In this document: positions 1 through 5,038 of the stretch, in pieces | Layout: each line of letters opens with the position of its first letter | Numbering within the stretch: the stretch's first letter is position 1 | Assembly (NCBI GenBank): GCA_017614275.1 | Contig: JAGACE010000097.1 | Span: 1 to 7,413 of the forward strand | Source of the DNA: Clostridia bacterium | GTDB lineage: Bacteria > Bacillota > Clostridia > Oscillospirales > Acutalibacteraceae | Length of the DNA stretch: 7,413 nt | Direction: 5' to 3' | Notes under the pieces: generated by a model | Databases searched by the model: none | Seen by the model: only the letters and a program-made list of their open reading frames with translations | What the model was told of the DNA's origin: nothing | Made by a program: the position numbers and the translations under genes

Positions 1-244
1 CGCAGAGTTCGATGCCGGCCTTTGTCAGCGCGTTCACCGCGCCGCCGCCGATGCCGCCGCAGATGAGCACATCGATGCCCTTCCCGGCCAGCACGCCCGC
101 CAGAGCGCCGTGGCCCTGGCCGTCGGAGCCGACGACCTCGGAGGAGACGACCTTGCCGTCCTCCACTTCATATACTTTGAACTGCTCGGTGTGTCCGAAG
201 TGCTGGAACACCTGGCCGTTTTCATACGTGACTGCGATCCTCAT
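1..244 (-). CDS. NifX/NifB-type dinitrogenase iron-molybdenum cofactor family protein (partial)
   Basis: The minus-strand reading begins MRIAVTYENGQVFQHFGHTE and continues to a glycine-rich stretch (ICGGIGGGAVNAL) about residues 63-75, then leaves the window after 81 codons. The start MRIAV, the 'FGHTEQFKVYEV' segment and the CGGIGGGA loop are typical of the Nitro_FeMo-Co family (NifX, NafY and the C-terminus of NifB). Members bind iron-sulfur or iron-molybdenum cluster precursors. Many anaerobes that do not fix nitrogen carry stand-alone copies of unknown role, and that is the likely case here because no nif gene is visible. The start is set by AAAGGAGA at 253-260, eight bases upstream. The family is usually about 100-130 residues, so only the C-terminus is missing. 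Family assignment is firm; function is not. Confidence 0.88.
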   Translation of the reverse strand, partial: MRIAVTYENGQVFQHFGHTEQFKVYEVEDGKVVSSEVVGSDGQGHGALAGVLAGKGIDVLICGGIGGGAVNALTKAGIELC

Positions 245-280
245 AGTCAGAATCTCCTTTATCAGATGAGAGTGTATCCC

Positions 281-309
281 ACTATACGCTAATCGCCGCG
301 GAATAGCAA
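281..309 (-). promoter_or_regulatory. Candidate sigma-70 promoter for the NifX-like gene
   Basis: Reading the minus strand, TTGCTA (309-304) is followed after exactly 17 bases by TATAGT (286-281), 37 bases before the ATG at 244. It lies in the gap after the stop of the upstream 2-deoxyribosyltransferase gene, so the NifX-like gene probably has its own promoter. Prediction from consensus match only. Confidence 0.55.
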
Positions 310-313
310 GCGG

Positions 314-739
314 TCAGAACATCTTTCCTTCGTAGTCGCGGGCGGGCAGAGTCTCGAAATCGTAGTCCCGGAGTTCCCCGGGCGATATGTTCGCGGTGCA
401 GCCGCAGTGCATCATCAGGTTCGAGTCGGTGCCTTCGTTCATATGGACCAGGACGACCGGCTTGCCGATCGCATAGGCGTAGCCGCACTCCCAGGCGGTG
501 CCCGTGTCGCTGTAGTTGCCGTAATAGAGCATGACGACCGCGTCCGCCCGCTCCAGATGAGTGCGGTCCAGCTCGAAGATCTTGCGCGCCCATTCGGCGG
601 TCCCGGGCTCCTCGTCCACGGTGTGCCGCATCGGGCTGAAGACGTCGAAGCCCCGTTCCGCCAGGACCGTCTCCGCAGTCTCCACGTTTCGGATCTCGGT
701 CTCGTTGAAAAACGGACCGGCCAGATAGATCTGTTTCAT
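314..739 (-). CDS. Nucleoside 2-deoxyribosyltransferase family protein
   Basis: This 141-residue protein begins MKQIYLAGPFF, the N-terminal signature of the nucleoside 2-deoxyribosyltransferase family. The core motif follows at residues 66-98: DAVVMLYYGNYSDTGTAWEC, then GYAYAIGKPVVLV. In characterised members the glutamate of the 'GTA-[FW]-E-xGYA' motif is the nucleophile that attacks the deoxyribose; here it is E84. D66 and D78 are further conserved acidic positions. The family moves deoxyribose between nucleobases in salvage; some members instead hydrolyse nucleotides (DNPH1/Rcl-like), so the exact reaction is open. The length is close to the usual 140-160. The start is fixed by AAAGGA eight bases upstream of the ATG at 739; the same open frame runs on far upstream through the 27-residue ORF and the GNAT gene, but that stretch is antisense to them. 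The protein is presumably cytosolic. Confidence 0.87.
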   Translation of the reverse strand: MKQIYLAGPFFNETEIRNVETAETVLAERGFDVFSPMRHTVDEEPGTAEWARKIFELDRTHLERADAVVMLYYGNYSDTGTAWECGYAYAIGKPVVLVHMNEGTDSNLMMHCGCTANISPGELRDYDFETLPARDYEGKMF

Positions 740-770
740 CGTCGTTCCTTTCTGTTGGCGTGATAGCGTC

Positions 771-779
771 AGTATACCA
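771..779 (-). promoter_or_regulatory. Extended -10 promoter for the 2-deoxyribosyltransferase gene
   Basis: The minus strand reads TGGTATACT (779-771), an extended -10 (TGn plus TATACT), about 32 bases before the ATG at 739. No good -35 hexamer sits 16-18 bases upstream, which is common when the TGn extension is present. It is divergent from the plus-strand promoter at 808-837. Confidence 0.45.
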
Positions 780-807
780 CAAAACCGGCGCGCTCCGGGA
801 GGAAAGG

Positions 808-837
808 TTGCGAAAAACGGTTGACATGTGTTATAGT
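808..837 (+). promoter_or_regulatory. Candidate promoter for the 27-residue peptide gene
   Basis: TTGCGA (808-813) and TATAGT (832-837) are separated by 18 bases, and TGT before the -10 supplies an extended -10. Transcription would start near 844 and give a leader of about 32 bases. A perfect TTGACA at 821-826 lies in the spacer, but it is only 5 bases from TATAGT and has no good -10 at 16-18 bases. Confidence 0.55.
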
Positions 838-875
838 GGATTCGGAAAGAATAATCTATTAAGGAGGTAAACAGA

Positions 876-959
876 ATGGCATTCTTCGACGCTATCGGTG
901 ATATCTTCGGCGGTATCTTCATGTCGATTTTGGCTTTCCTTTTTGGTGGCCTGTTTTGA
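876..959 (+). CDS. 27-residue hydrophobic small protein or leader peptide
   Basis: The reading frame ATG(876)-TGA(959) encodes MAFFDAIGDIFGGIFMSILA followed by FLFGGLF. An optimal AAGGAGGT (861-868) sits eight bases before the ATG, a promoter lies upstream, and a perfect 14-bp terminator hairpin follows 21 bases after the stop. The peptide has seven Phe, five Gly, no Lys or Arg, and only two charged residues (D5, D9). It would form one membrane-inserting or amphipathic helix. I do not recognise the family. Possibilities are a membrane peptide of the type I toxin or phenol-soluble-modulin kind, a leaderless secreted peptide, or a leader peptide controlling the downstream acetyltransferase at 1034. 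No antisense RNA promoter was noticed over the gene. Translation is well supported by the ribosome binding site; function is unknown. Confidence 0.6.
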   Translation: MAFFDAIGDIFGGIFMSILAFLFGGLF

Positions 960-979
960 GCCGAACGATCTGCGAAACC

Positions 980-1013
980 AAAGACCGCACCGAGTTTCGG
1001 TGCGGTCTTTTCT
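980..1013 (+). terminator. Rho-independent terminator after the 27-residue ORF
   Basis: A perfect 14-bp stem (980-993 with 997-1010) encloses a 3-base GTT loop. The stem ends in TTT and is followed by TCT. It lies between the small ORF and the GNAT gene, whose ATG is only 20 bases further on. It may therefore be a conditional terminator (attenuator) rather than a simple end of transcription. Confidence 0.85.
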
Positions 1014-1033
1014 AAAGAAAGGACGGACGGCGT

Positions 1034-1585
1034 ATGGAATATCGCAAAACGGTCCGGCTGAAGGACGGCCGGGAATGTACGCTGCGCAACGGCACGCGGG
1101 AAGACGCAAAGGCCGCTCTGGACAACTTCTGTCTGACCCACGAGCAGACGGACTGGCTGCTGTCCTATCCGGATGAGAACACCAAGACCGTCGAGCAGGA
1201 GGCGCAGTTCCTGCAGGACATGACGGCAAAGGACTGCGCGGTCGAACTGCTGGCGGAACTCGACGGGAAAGTCGTCGGGATGGCCGGGTTCAGCCGGCTC
1301 GGAGAGCGGGAGAAGATCCGGCACCGGGCGGAGTTCGGCATCAGTGTCGACCGGACGTACTGGGGCCTCGGCATCGGCCGCGCCCTGACGAAGGGCTGCA
1401 TCGAGTGCGCCCGCAGCGCCGGCTTTACCCAGCTGGAACTGGAGGTCGTGGCGGACAACGAGAACGCCATTGCCCTCTATGAGAGCGAGGGCTTCGTGGA
1501 ATACGGCCGCAACCCGAAAGGGTTCCGCTCCCGGGTGTCCGGGTGGCAGGAACTGGTGCTGATGCGCCTGGAACTGGACGGATAG
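1034..1585 (+). CDS. GNAT family N-acetyltransferase
   Basis: This 183-residue protein carries the GNAT fold: beta strands at about residues 68-88 (AVELLAELDGKVVGMAGFS), then FGISVDRTYWGLGIGRALTK (101-120), where W110-G-L-G-I-G115 is the acetyl-CoA pyrophosphate-binding loop (motif A). It ends with VADNENAIALYESEGFVEYG (139-158, motif B). GNAT enzymes move acetyl from acetyl-CoA to an amine, such as a protein N-terminus, polyamine, amino acid or antibiotic. The substrate cannot be read from sequence; the motif-B layout resembles RimI/RimJ-like and small-molecule acetyltransferases. The ribosome binding site is modest (AAAGGA near 1018-1023). No promoter fits between the terminator ending at 1013 and the ATG, so expression probably depends on read-through from the promoter at 808-837. 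The XRE gene follows 63 bases downstream. Confidence 0.88.
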   Translation: MEYRKTVRLKDGRECTLRNGTREDAKAALDNFCLTHEQTDWLLSYPDENTKTVEQEAQFLQDMTAKDCAVELLAELDGKVVGMAGFSRLGEREKIRHRAEFGISVDRTYWGLGIGRALTKGCIECARSAGFTQLELEVVADNENAIALYESEGFVEYGRNPKGFRSRVSGWQELVLMRLELDG

Positions 1586-1628
1586 CAACTGCAGGTTGCG
1601 TGCTTTCGGCCGGATCTTGTTCTATAAT
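1585..1628 (+). promoter_or_regulatory. Candidate promoter and dyad before the XRE-zinc ribbon gene
   Basis: A perfect -10 TATAAT lies at 1623-1628, 20 bases before the ATG at 1649, so the leader would be short. No good -35 is seen at the right distance; TTGCGT at 1596-1601 is 21 bases away. A dyad GCAAC-TGCAG-GTTGC (1585-1599) starts at the last base of the GNAT stop codon and could be an operator for autoregulation. The -10 is convincing; the dyad is speculative. Confidence 0.4.
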
Positions 1629-1648
1629 GAGAGTGAGGAGGGATCCGT

Positions 1649-2413
1649 ATGAGCACAAAAGAGGTCCTGTATGAACTCAGGACGAAAAACGGTCTGTCGC
1701 AGGACGAGCTGGCGGAAAAGGTCTTCGTGACCCGCCAGGCGGTCTCGCGCTGGGAGACCGGAGAGACGACCCCGAACACCGAGACCCTGAAACAGCTTTC
1801 CAACCTGGTCCATGTCTCCATCAACACCCAGCTGGGCTCGCCGCAGAACCTGGTCTGCCAGTGCTGCGGGATGCCTCTGGAAGATGCGATCATCGGCCAC
1901 AACAAAGACGGGAGCCTCAACGAGGACTACTGCCAGTGGTGCTATGCCGACGGGACCTACACATACAGCGACATGGATGTCCTGATCGAGACCTGCCTGC
2001 CGCACATGGTGAAGGAAGGCTTCACCGAAGAGCAGGCGCGCGGATACATGAAAGAGATGCTGCCTAAGCTGGACTACTGGAAACGCTACGAGGAACTCAG
2101 CGACGACGGGCAGTTCGACGCGTTCAAACAGCAGCTGATCGACGAGATCAACGCGCTGGACGTCGAAGGCATGCCCAAAGTGGAATCCCTGAACGCGCTG
2201 GTCGGCCGCTATGTGAACCTGGAATACCGGCTCCCGAACGGGACGACCGCAAAGTTCCTGGACGATCAGACGACCTATCTGGGGACCCAGCTGGAACCCG
2301 CGTTCGGCGGGGACCGCTGCTTCGGCGTCCTGGCGAACCACGACTTCCTCCTGGTCTGCACGTATCTCGAGGACGGGAAGGACCCCGAACTCGTGCTCTA
2401 CAAAAAGAGATAA
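1649..2413 (+). CDS. XRE-family regulator with a zinc ribbon domain
   Basis: This 254-residue protein has an N-terminal XRE/Cro helix-turn-helix (about residues 6-60; LSQDELAEKVFVTRQAVSRW is the helix-turn-helix core). A putative zinc ribbon follows: C70-x-C72-C73-GMPLEDA then C95-QW-C98, which would bind one zinc through C70, C73, C95 and C98. The segment YCQWCYADGTYTYSDMDVLI and the helical stretch to about 145 match the 'putative zinc ribbon' (Zn_ribbon_2) domain often found fused to such regulators. The C-terminal 70 residues (VGRYVNLEYRLPNGTTAKFL onward) look beta-rich and I do not recognise them. It is probably a DNA-binding repressor whose extra domains sense a metal, a redox change or a ligand. 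GAGGAGGG ends six bases before the ATG. Its helix-turn-helix closely resembles that of the XRE gene at 4249. Confidence 0.88.
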   Translation: MSTKEVLYELRTKNGLSQDELAEKVFVTRQAVSRWETGETTPNTETLKQLSNLVHVSINTQLGSPQNLVCQCCGMPLEDAIIGHNKDGSLNEDYCQWCYADGTYTYSDMDVLIETCLPHMVKEGFTEEQARGYMKEMLPKLDYWKRYEELSDDGQFDAFKQQLIDEINALDVEGMPKVESLNALVGRYVNLEYRLPNGTTAKFLDDQTTYLGTQLEPAFGGDRCFGVLANHDFLLVCTYLEDGKDPELVLYKKR

Positions 2414-2465
2414 GGCGAGTCGCTCCGACAGCACCCAACCCGCGCTTCGCGGCACCGACTTGTAA

Positions 2466-2511
2466 AAAAGGGACTACAGAACGCGAATCTCAGCGTCTGC
2501 AGTCCCTTTTT
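2466..2511. terminator. Terminator-like hairpin, copy A of a local repeat family
   Basis: The left arm AAAAGGGACTACAGAACGC (2466-2484) pairs with GCGTCTGCAGTCCCTTTTT (2493-2511). The stem carries one A/C mismatch and one bulged A, around the 8-base loop GAATCTCA. It ends in five T on the plus strand and starts in six A, so it could terminate in both directions. It lies 52 bases after the XRE stop at 2413. In the reverse orientation it matches copy D (5039-5086) at nearly every position, loop included. The stretch 2414-2465 before it holds only two weak small hairpins (GTCG-CTC-CGAC and CCGCG-CTT-CGCGG). Confidence 0.8.
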
Positions 2512-2512
2512 G

Positions 2513-2521
2513 TGCTATACT
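2513..2521 (+). promoter_or_regulatory. Extended -10 promoter for the second GNAT transcript
   Basis: TGCTATACT (2513-2521) is an extended -10 (TGn plus TATACT) directly after the terminator repeat. The -35 position (around 2493-2498, GCGTCT) is poor. Transcription would start near 2528, giving an untranslated leader of about 167 bases before the ATG at 2695. Confidence 0.5.
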
Positions 2522-2567
2522 GGAATCAGCCGGGCAACACGGCTCGGCAAAAACATTTTTCAAGGAG

Positions 2568-2688
2568 AATTGCTGTTTGAGAACAACACGCAAAACACTG
2601 GAGATTGTCGGCTGACCGGGAGGTCGGCAGACGATCCGCCGGACCTCCCGCTCGAAAGAGCAATTGCAGTCAACAATATTCAGGAGGG
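2568..2688 (+). promoter_or_regulatory. Structured RNA leader with mutually exclusive hairpins
   Basis: Hairpin I pairs 2607-2617 with 2622-2632 (10 of 11 positions, one G-T wobble, loop GGGA). Hairpin II pairs 2617-2625 with 2642-2650 (9 perfect bp) and then 2626-2628 with 2638-2640. They share bases 2617-2632, so only one can form. A long-range helix pairs 2568-2581 with 2651-2665 (AATTGCT with AGCAATT, then TTT and GAG matched across a mismatch and a bulge) and would stack on hairpin II. CCTCC at 2644-2648 is locked in hairpin II but, when free, can pair with GGAGG (2683-2687) of the GNAT ribosome binding site. I see no match to a riboswitch or T-box that I know. The pairings are visible; the switching role is inferred. 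Confidence 0.5.
2577..2615 (+). CDS. Possible 12-residue leader peptide (TTG start)
   Basis: AAGGAG (2562-2567) is followed after nine bases by TTG (2577). The frame reads twelve codons, (M)RTTRKTLEIVG, to TGA at 2613-2615. The last codons (GTC GGC TGA) form the left arm of hairpin I. A ribosome stalled or terminating there would melt hairpin I and favour hairpin II, which leaves the GNAT ribosome binding site free. This is the geometry of translational attenuators such as those of erm and cat genes. The start codon is non-ATG and also lies in the 2568-2581 helix. There is no homology evidence, so translation is uncertain. Confidence 0.3.
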   Translation: MRTTRKTLEIVG

Positions 2689-2694
2689 TAAACA

Positions 2695-3321
2695 ATGAAG
2701 AAAAATGACATCACGATTCGTTTGGAAACGAGCGAAGATCACCGGGACGTCGAGGCGCTGGTGCGCGACGCGTTCTGGAACGTCTATCGCCCCGGCTGCA
2801 GCGAGCACTATGTGCTCCACGTGCTCCGGGACGACCCGGCTTTCGTGAAAGAGCTGGACGTCGTCATGGAACAGGACGGCAGGCTGATCGGACAGAACGT
2901 GTTCATGAAGACCGTCATCGAAGCAGATGACGGCCGGACGATCCCGGTCCTCACCATGGGGCCGATCTGTGTGCTGCCGGAACTGCAGCGAAAAGGATAC
3001 GGAAAGACACTGCTGGACGATTCTCTGGAAAAAGCCGCGGCGCTGGGCTACGGCGCGGTCCTCTTCGAGGGCAACATCGCGTTCTACGGCAACAGCGGGT
3101 TCGACTGCGCCGGCGCGTTCGGCATCCGCTATCATGATCTGCCGGATGACGCGGACGCATCGTTCTTCCTCTGCCGGGAACTGATCCCGGGATACCTCGA
3201 CGGTGTCACCGGTGTCTATCAGACGCCTCCGGCTTATTACGTGGAGGACAACGATGTAGAAGCGTTCGACCGGGGCTTTCCGCCCCGAGAGAAGCAGAAA
3301 CTTCCGGGCCAGATCTTCTGA
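2695..3321 (+). CDS. GNAT N-acetyltransferase, YhbS-like
   Basis: This 208-residue protein begins MKKNDITIRLETSEDHRDVE and carries the features of the YhbS-type predicted acetyltransferases (COG3153). AFWNVYRPGCSEHYVLHVLR (residues 26-45) is a strongly conserved N-terminal block of this group. TMGPICVLPELQRKGYGKTL follows, with the acetyl-CoA loop Q-R-K-G-Y-G, and then an 'FYGNSGF' segment equivalent to the family's 'yYxrfGF'. The C-terminal part ends 'EAFDRGFPPREKQKLPGQIF', which is also typical. The substrate is unknown. The start is fixed by AGGAGGG (2682-2688), six bases before the ATG. It sits behind an unusual structured leader (2568-2688) with its own promoter. The hydrolase gene at 3394 follows 72 bases downstream, past an inverted repeat that is not a clear terminator, so both may be co-transcribed. 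Confidence 0.9.
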   Translation: MKKNDITIRLETSEDHRDVEALVRDAFWNVYRPGCSEHYVLHVLRDDPAFVKELDVVMEQDGRLIGQNVFMKTVIEADDGRTIPVLTMGPICVLPELQRKGYGKTLLDDSLEKAAALGYGAVLFEGNIAFYGNSGFDCAGAFGIRYHDLPDDADASFFLCRELIPGYLDGVTGVYQTPPAYYVEDNDVEAFDRGFPPREKQKLPGQIF

Positions 3322-3332
3322 ACGAACGAAAC

Positions 3333-3374
3333 GTTGTCACGGGGCCCGTCCCCGTGACAACACCCGTGACAACA
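3333..3374. repeat. 12-bp inverted repeat plus tandem 12-bp direct repeat
   Basis: GTTGTCACGGGG (3333-3344) and CCCCGTGACAAC (3350-3361) form a perfect 12-bp hairpin with loop CCCGT. CCCGTGACAACA then occurs twice in exact tandem, at 3351-3362 and 3363-3374. No T-run follows, so it is not a standard terminator. GTGACAA/TTGTCAC palindromes with GGGGAC-type centres remind me of REP-like intergenic repeats found in many Clostridia; this link is from memory and unverified. It ends six bases before the ribosome binding site of the hydrolase gene. Confidence 0.75.
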
Positions 3375-3393
3375 GAAAGAGGAGGGAAACGGT

Positions 3394-4194
3394 ATGAAAG
3401 AAGCATCGCTCAACACGAAGAAAGGTACGCTCCGCTACTGGCGCTCCGATCCCTGGGACGCCGGAAAAGACACGTTGTTTTTCATGCACGGGCTGACCGC
3501 GGACCACACCATGTTTGACGCACAGATCTCCTCTTTTGAGAGGGACTATAACCTCCTGGCCTGGGACGCGCCCGCGCACGGCAAGTCCAGACCGTTTGAG
3601 GCCTTCACGTTCGAGGAAGCCGCCGGGTACATCCTGGAGATCCTGGACGCGCTCTCTGTCCGCAAAGTCGTTCTGATCGGGCAGTCCCTCGGAGGGTACT
3701 TTGCCCAGTCGTTTTTCAAGCGGTATCCGGAGCGCGTGAAAGCGTTCGTGTCGATCGACAGCACCCCTTACGGGTCCCAATACTATTCCGCCTTCGACAT
3801 GTGGATCATCAATCAGATCGAATGGATGGCCGCCCTTTATCCGCTCAAAACGATGAAAAAAGCGATGGCAAAACAGGTGTCCACGAAACAGAGGACTTAT
3901 GACAATATGATGCAGATGCTGGCGCCTTACGGAAAGAAAGAACTGTGCCACCTGATGGGCGTAGGCTATGCCGGTTTCCTGAAGGACAACTGCGATCTGC
4001 AGCTCACCTGTCCGGTGCTTCTGATCCTGGGTGAGCACGACAAGACCGGAAAAGTGAAACAGTACAATAAGGCCTGGTCGGAGCAGACGGGCTATCCTCT
4101 GAAGATCATCAAGGATGCCGCTCACAACGCCAACGTGGACCAGCCGGAAGAAGTGAATCGCCTGATCCGTGAATTCCTACTCCACGATGCGTAG
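3394..4194 (+). CDS. Alpha/beta hydrolase
   Basis: This 266-residue cytosolic protein has the full alpha/beta hydrolase catalytic set. The nucleophile elbow is G96-Q-S98-L-G-G, the acid is D216 in LILGEHDKTG, and the histidine is H244 in DAAHNANVDQPEEVN. The HG pair at 32-33 (FFMHGLTADH) forms the oxyanion hole, and WDAPAHGKS (57-65) is the conserved strand-4 segment of the family. The cap region runs about residues 125-200. It resembles the general esterase and lipase-like or haloperoxidase-like members. The N-terminus (MKEASLNTKKGTLRYWRSDP) has no signal peptide. Substrate is unknown. GGAGGG (3381-3386) stands seven bases before the ATG. Length is normal for the family. The next gene begins 54 bases downstream. 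Confidence 0.92.
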   Translation: MKEASLNTKKGTLRYWRSDPWDAGKDTLFFMHGLTADHTMFDAQISSFERDYNLLAWDAPAHGKSRPFEAFTFEEAAGYILEILDALSVRKVVLIGQSLGGYFAQSFFKRYPERVKAFVSIDSTPYGSQYYSAFDMWIINQIEWMAALYPLKTMKKAMAKQVSTKQRTYDNMMQMLAPYGKKELCHLMGVGYAGFLKDNCDLQLTCPVLLILGEHDKTGKVKQYNKAWSEQTGYPLKIIKDAAHNANVDQPEEVNRLIREFLLHDA

Positions 4195-4208
4195 GGTGCA
4201 TGGATCGC

Positions 4209-4233
4209 TCTGCCGTGGTAGGATGACGGCAGA
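4209..4233. promoter_or_regulatory. 8-bp inverted repeat before the XRE-desulfoferrodoxin gene
   Basis: TCTGCCGT (4209-4216) and ACGGCAGA (4226-4233) form a perfect 8-bp dyad with a 9-base centre. The right arm runs directly into the ribosome binding site AAGGAGG (4233-4239). It could be an operator for the regulator encoded just downstream, or an RNA hairpin next to the ribosome binding site. A weak -10-like TAGGAT (4219-4224) lies in its centre. Position suggests autoregulation; this is not shown. Confidence 0.4.
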
Positions 4234-4248
4234 AGGAGGCGAAACGCC

Positions 4249-4836
4249 ATGGATCAATATGTGACCGGGGCAGTCATACGGAAGCTCCGGGAAGATAAGA
4301 ACATGACCCAGGAGGAGCTGGCGGAGAAAGTCTTCGTCAGCGGCAAGGCCGTGAGCAAGTGGGAGACGGGGCAGGGATTCCCCGACATCAGCCTGCTGGA
4401 GCCGCTGGCCCGGGCCCTGGGCATCTCCGTGATCGAACTGCTGTCCGGAGAGGACATCCGAAACCGGAACCGTTCCTCGCACATGGGCAAAGGCGTTTTC
4501 TACGTCTGCCCGGTCTGCGGGAACGTGATCCGCGCCACTGGGGAAGCCGTGGTCAGCTGCTGCGGTATCACGCTGCCGCCGCTGGAGGCAGAGGAACCGG
4601 ACGAGGAGCACGGCCTCCACGTGGAGATCGTGGAGGACGAGTACTACGTCACGGTCGACCATCCCATGGAGAAGGACCACTACATCTCCTTCCTGGCGGC
4701 CGTGTCGGATCAGGGCGTCCGGCTCGTCAAACTGTACCCGGAAGGGAACGCGGAGGCGCGGTTCAAGATCGATCGCGTCACCGGGGTGTACGCTTACTGC
4801 AACCGACACGGACTGTATCGGGTTTCATTGAAATGA
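4249..4836 (+). CDS. XRE regulator fused to a desulfoferrodoxin-like module
   Basis: Of 195 residues, about 9-66 form an XRE helix-turn-helix (MTQEELAEKVFVSGKAVSKW). The rest matches desulfoferrodoxin (two-iron superoxide reductase). C87-PV-C90 and C104-C105 give the rubredoxin-like Fe(Cys)4 site. H124, H138 (HPM), H144 (KDHYI), C184 and H187 (CNRHGLY) match the Fe(His)4Cys catalytic site. H138 to H144 and C184 to H187 have the same spacing as in known enzymes. However, the Glu-Lys pair before the first histidine, which in superoxide reductases assists catalysis, is replaced here by G122-L123. Efficient catalysis is therefore doubtful and a redox or superoxide sensing role is possible. AAGGAGG is nine bases before the ATG. 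An 8-bp dyad lies directly upstream. Stand-alone desulfoferrodoxin lacks the helix-turn-helix, so this is a real fusion within one frame. Confidence 0.9.
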   Translation: MDQYVTGAVIRKLREDKNMTQEELAEKVFVSGKAVSKWETGQGFPDISLLEPLARALGISVIELLSGEDIRNRNRSSHMGKGVFYVCPVCGNVIRATGEAVVSCCGITLPPLEAEEPDEEHGLHVEIVEDEYYVTVDHPMEKDHYISFLAAVSDQGVRLVKLYPEGNAEARFKIDRVTGVYAYCNRHGLYRVSLK

Positions 4837-4837
4837 G

Positions 4838-4860
4838 CCGGGATCCGCTGAAGATCCCGG
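4838..4860. repeat. 8-bp hairpin directly after the XRE-desulfoferrodoxin stop
   Basis: CCGGGATC (4838-4845) pairs perfectly with GATCCCGG (4853-4860) around the loop CGCTGAA. It begins two bases after the TGA. No T-run follows, so it may protect the mRNA 3' end or act with copy B just downstream. Weak functional support. Confidence 0.45.
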
Positions 4861-4883
4861 TGATGAAAACCACCGAACCGAAG

Positions 4884-4930
4884 AAAAGGGACTATGAACG
4901 CCTGTTTTGGCGATGCATAGTCCCTTTTTT
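4884..4930. terminator. Terminator-like hairpin, copy B of the repeat family
   Basis: AAAAGGGACTATGAACGCC (4884-4902) pairs with GGCGATGCATAGTCCCTTTT (4909-4928), with a small asymmetric internal loop and a TGTTTT end loop, followed by more T. It is the first transcription stop after the XRE-desulfoferrodoxin gene. Its A-run and T-run make it usable from both strands. The left arm shares the core AAAAGGGACTA...GAACGC with copies A, C and D. Confidence 0.8.
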
Positions 4931-4966
4931 GCCGAAATAGAGCTGGTTCCCTCTTTGTTTCCATAG

Positions 4967-5012
4967 AAAAGGGACTACTGAACGCACTTTTTCCGTTTGA
5001 CAGGCCCTTTTT
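4967..5012. terminator. Degenerate copy C of the terminator-like repeat
   Basis: The left arm AAAAGGGACTACTGAACGC (4967-4985) differs from copy A by one base, but the right arm (GTTTGACAGGCCCTTTTTT) has drifted. Only AAAAGGG/CCCTTTT and a few further pairs remain. A second short A/T hairpin (CTTTTTT-CTTC-AAAAAAG) overlaps its right end. It looks like a decaying member of the family, and its terminator strength is doubtful. Confidence 0.55.
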
Positions 5013-5038
5013 TCTTCAAAAAAGAGTTCAACCACTGC

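Noticed and set aside
821..826. Perfect TTGACA as a -35 box
   Set aside because: The nearest good -10 (TATAGT, 832) is only 5 bases away and nothing suitable lies 16-18 bases downstream.
740..1588. Minus-strand open frame extending the 2-deoxyribosyltransferase to 424 residues
   Set aside because: It is antisense to the GNAT and the 27-residue ORF. The family N-terminus MKQIYLAGPFF and a ribosome binding site fix the start at 739.
2510..2698. Open frame of 62 codons overlapping the GNAT start by ATGA
   Set aside because: Its first codon lies before or in the promoter -10, it has no ribosome binding site, and its composition is explained by hairpin sequence.
4863..4940. 25-codon ORF after the XRE-desulfoferrodoxin gene
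   Set aside because: No ribosome binding site, and most of it is terminator repeat B.
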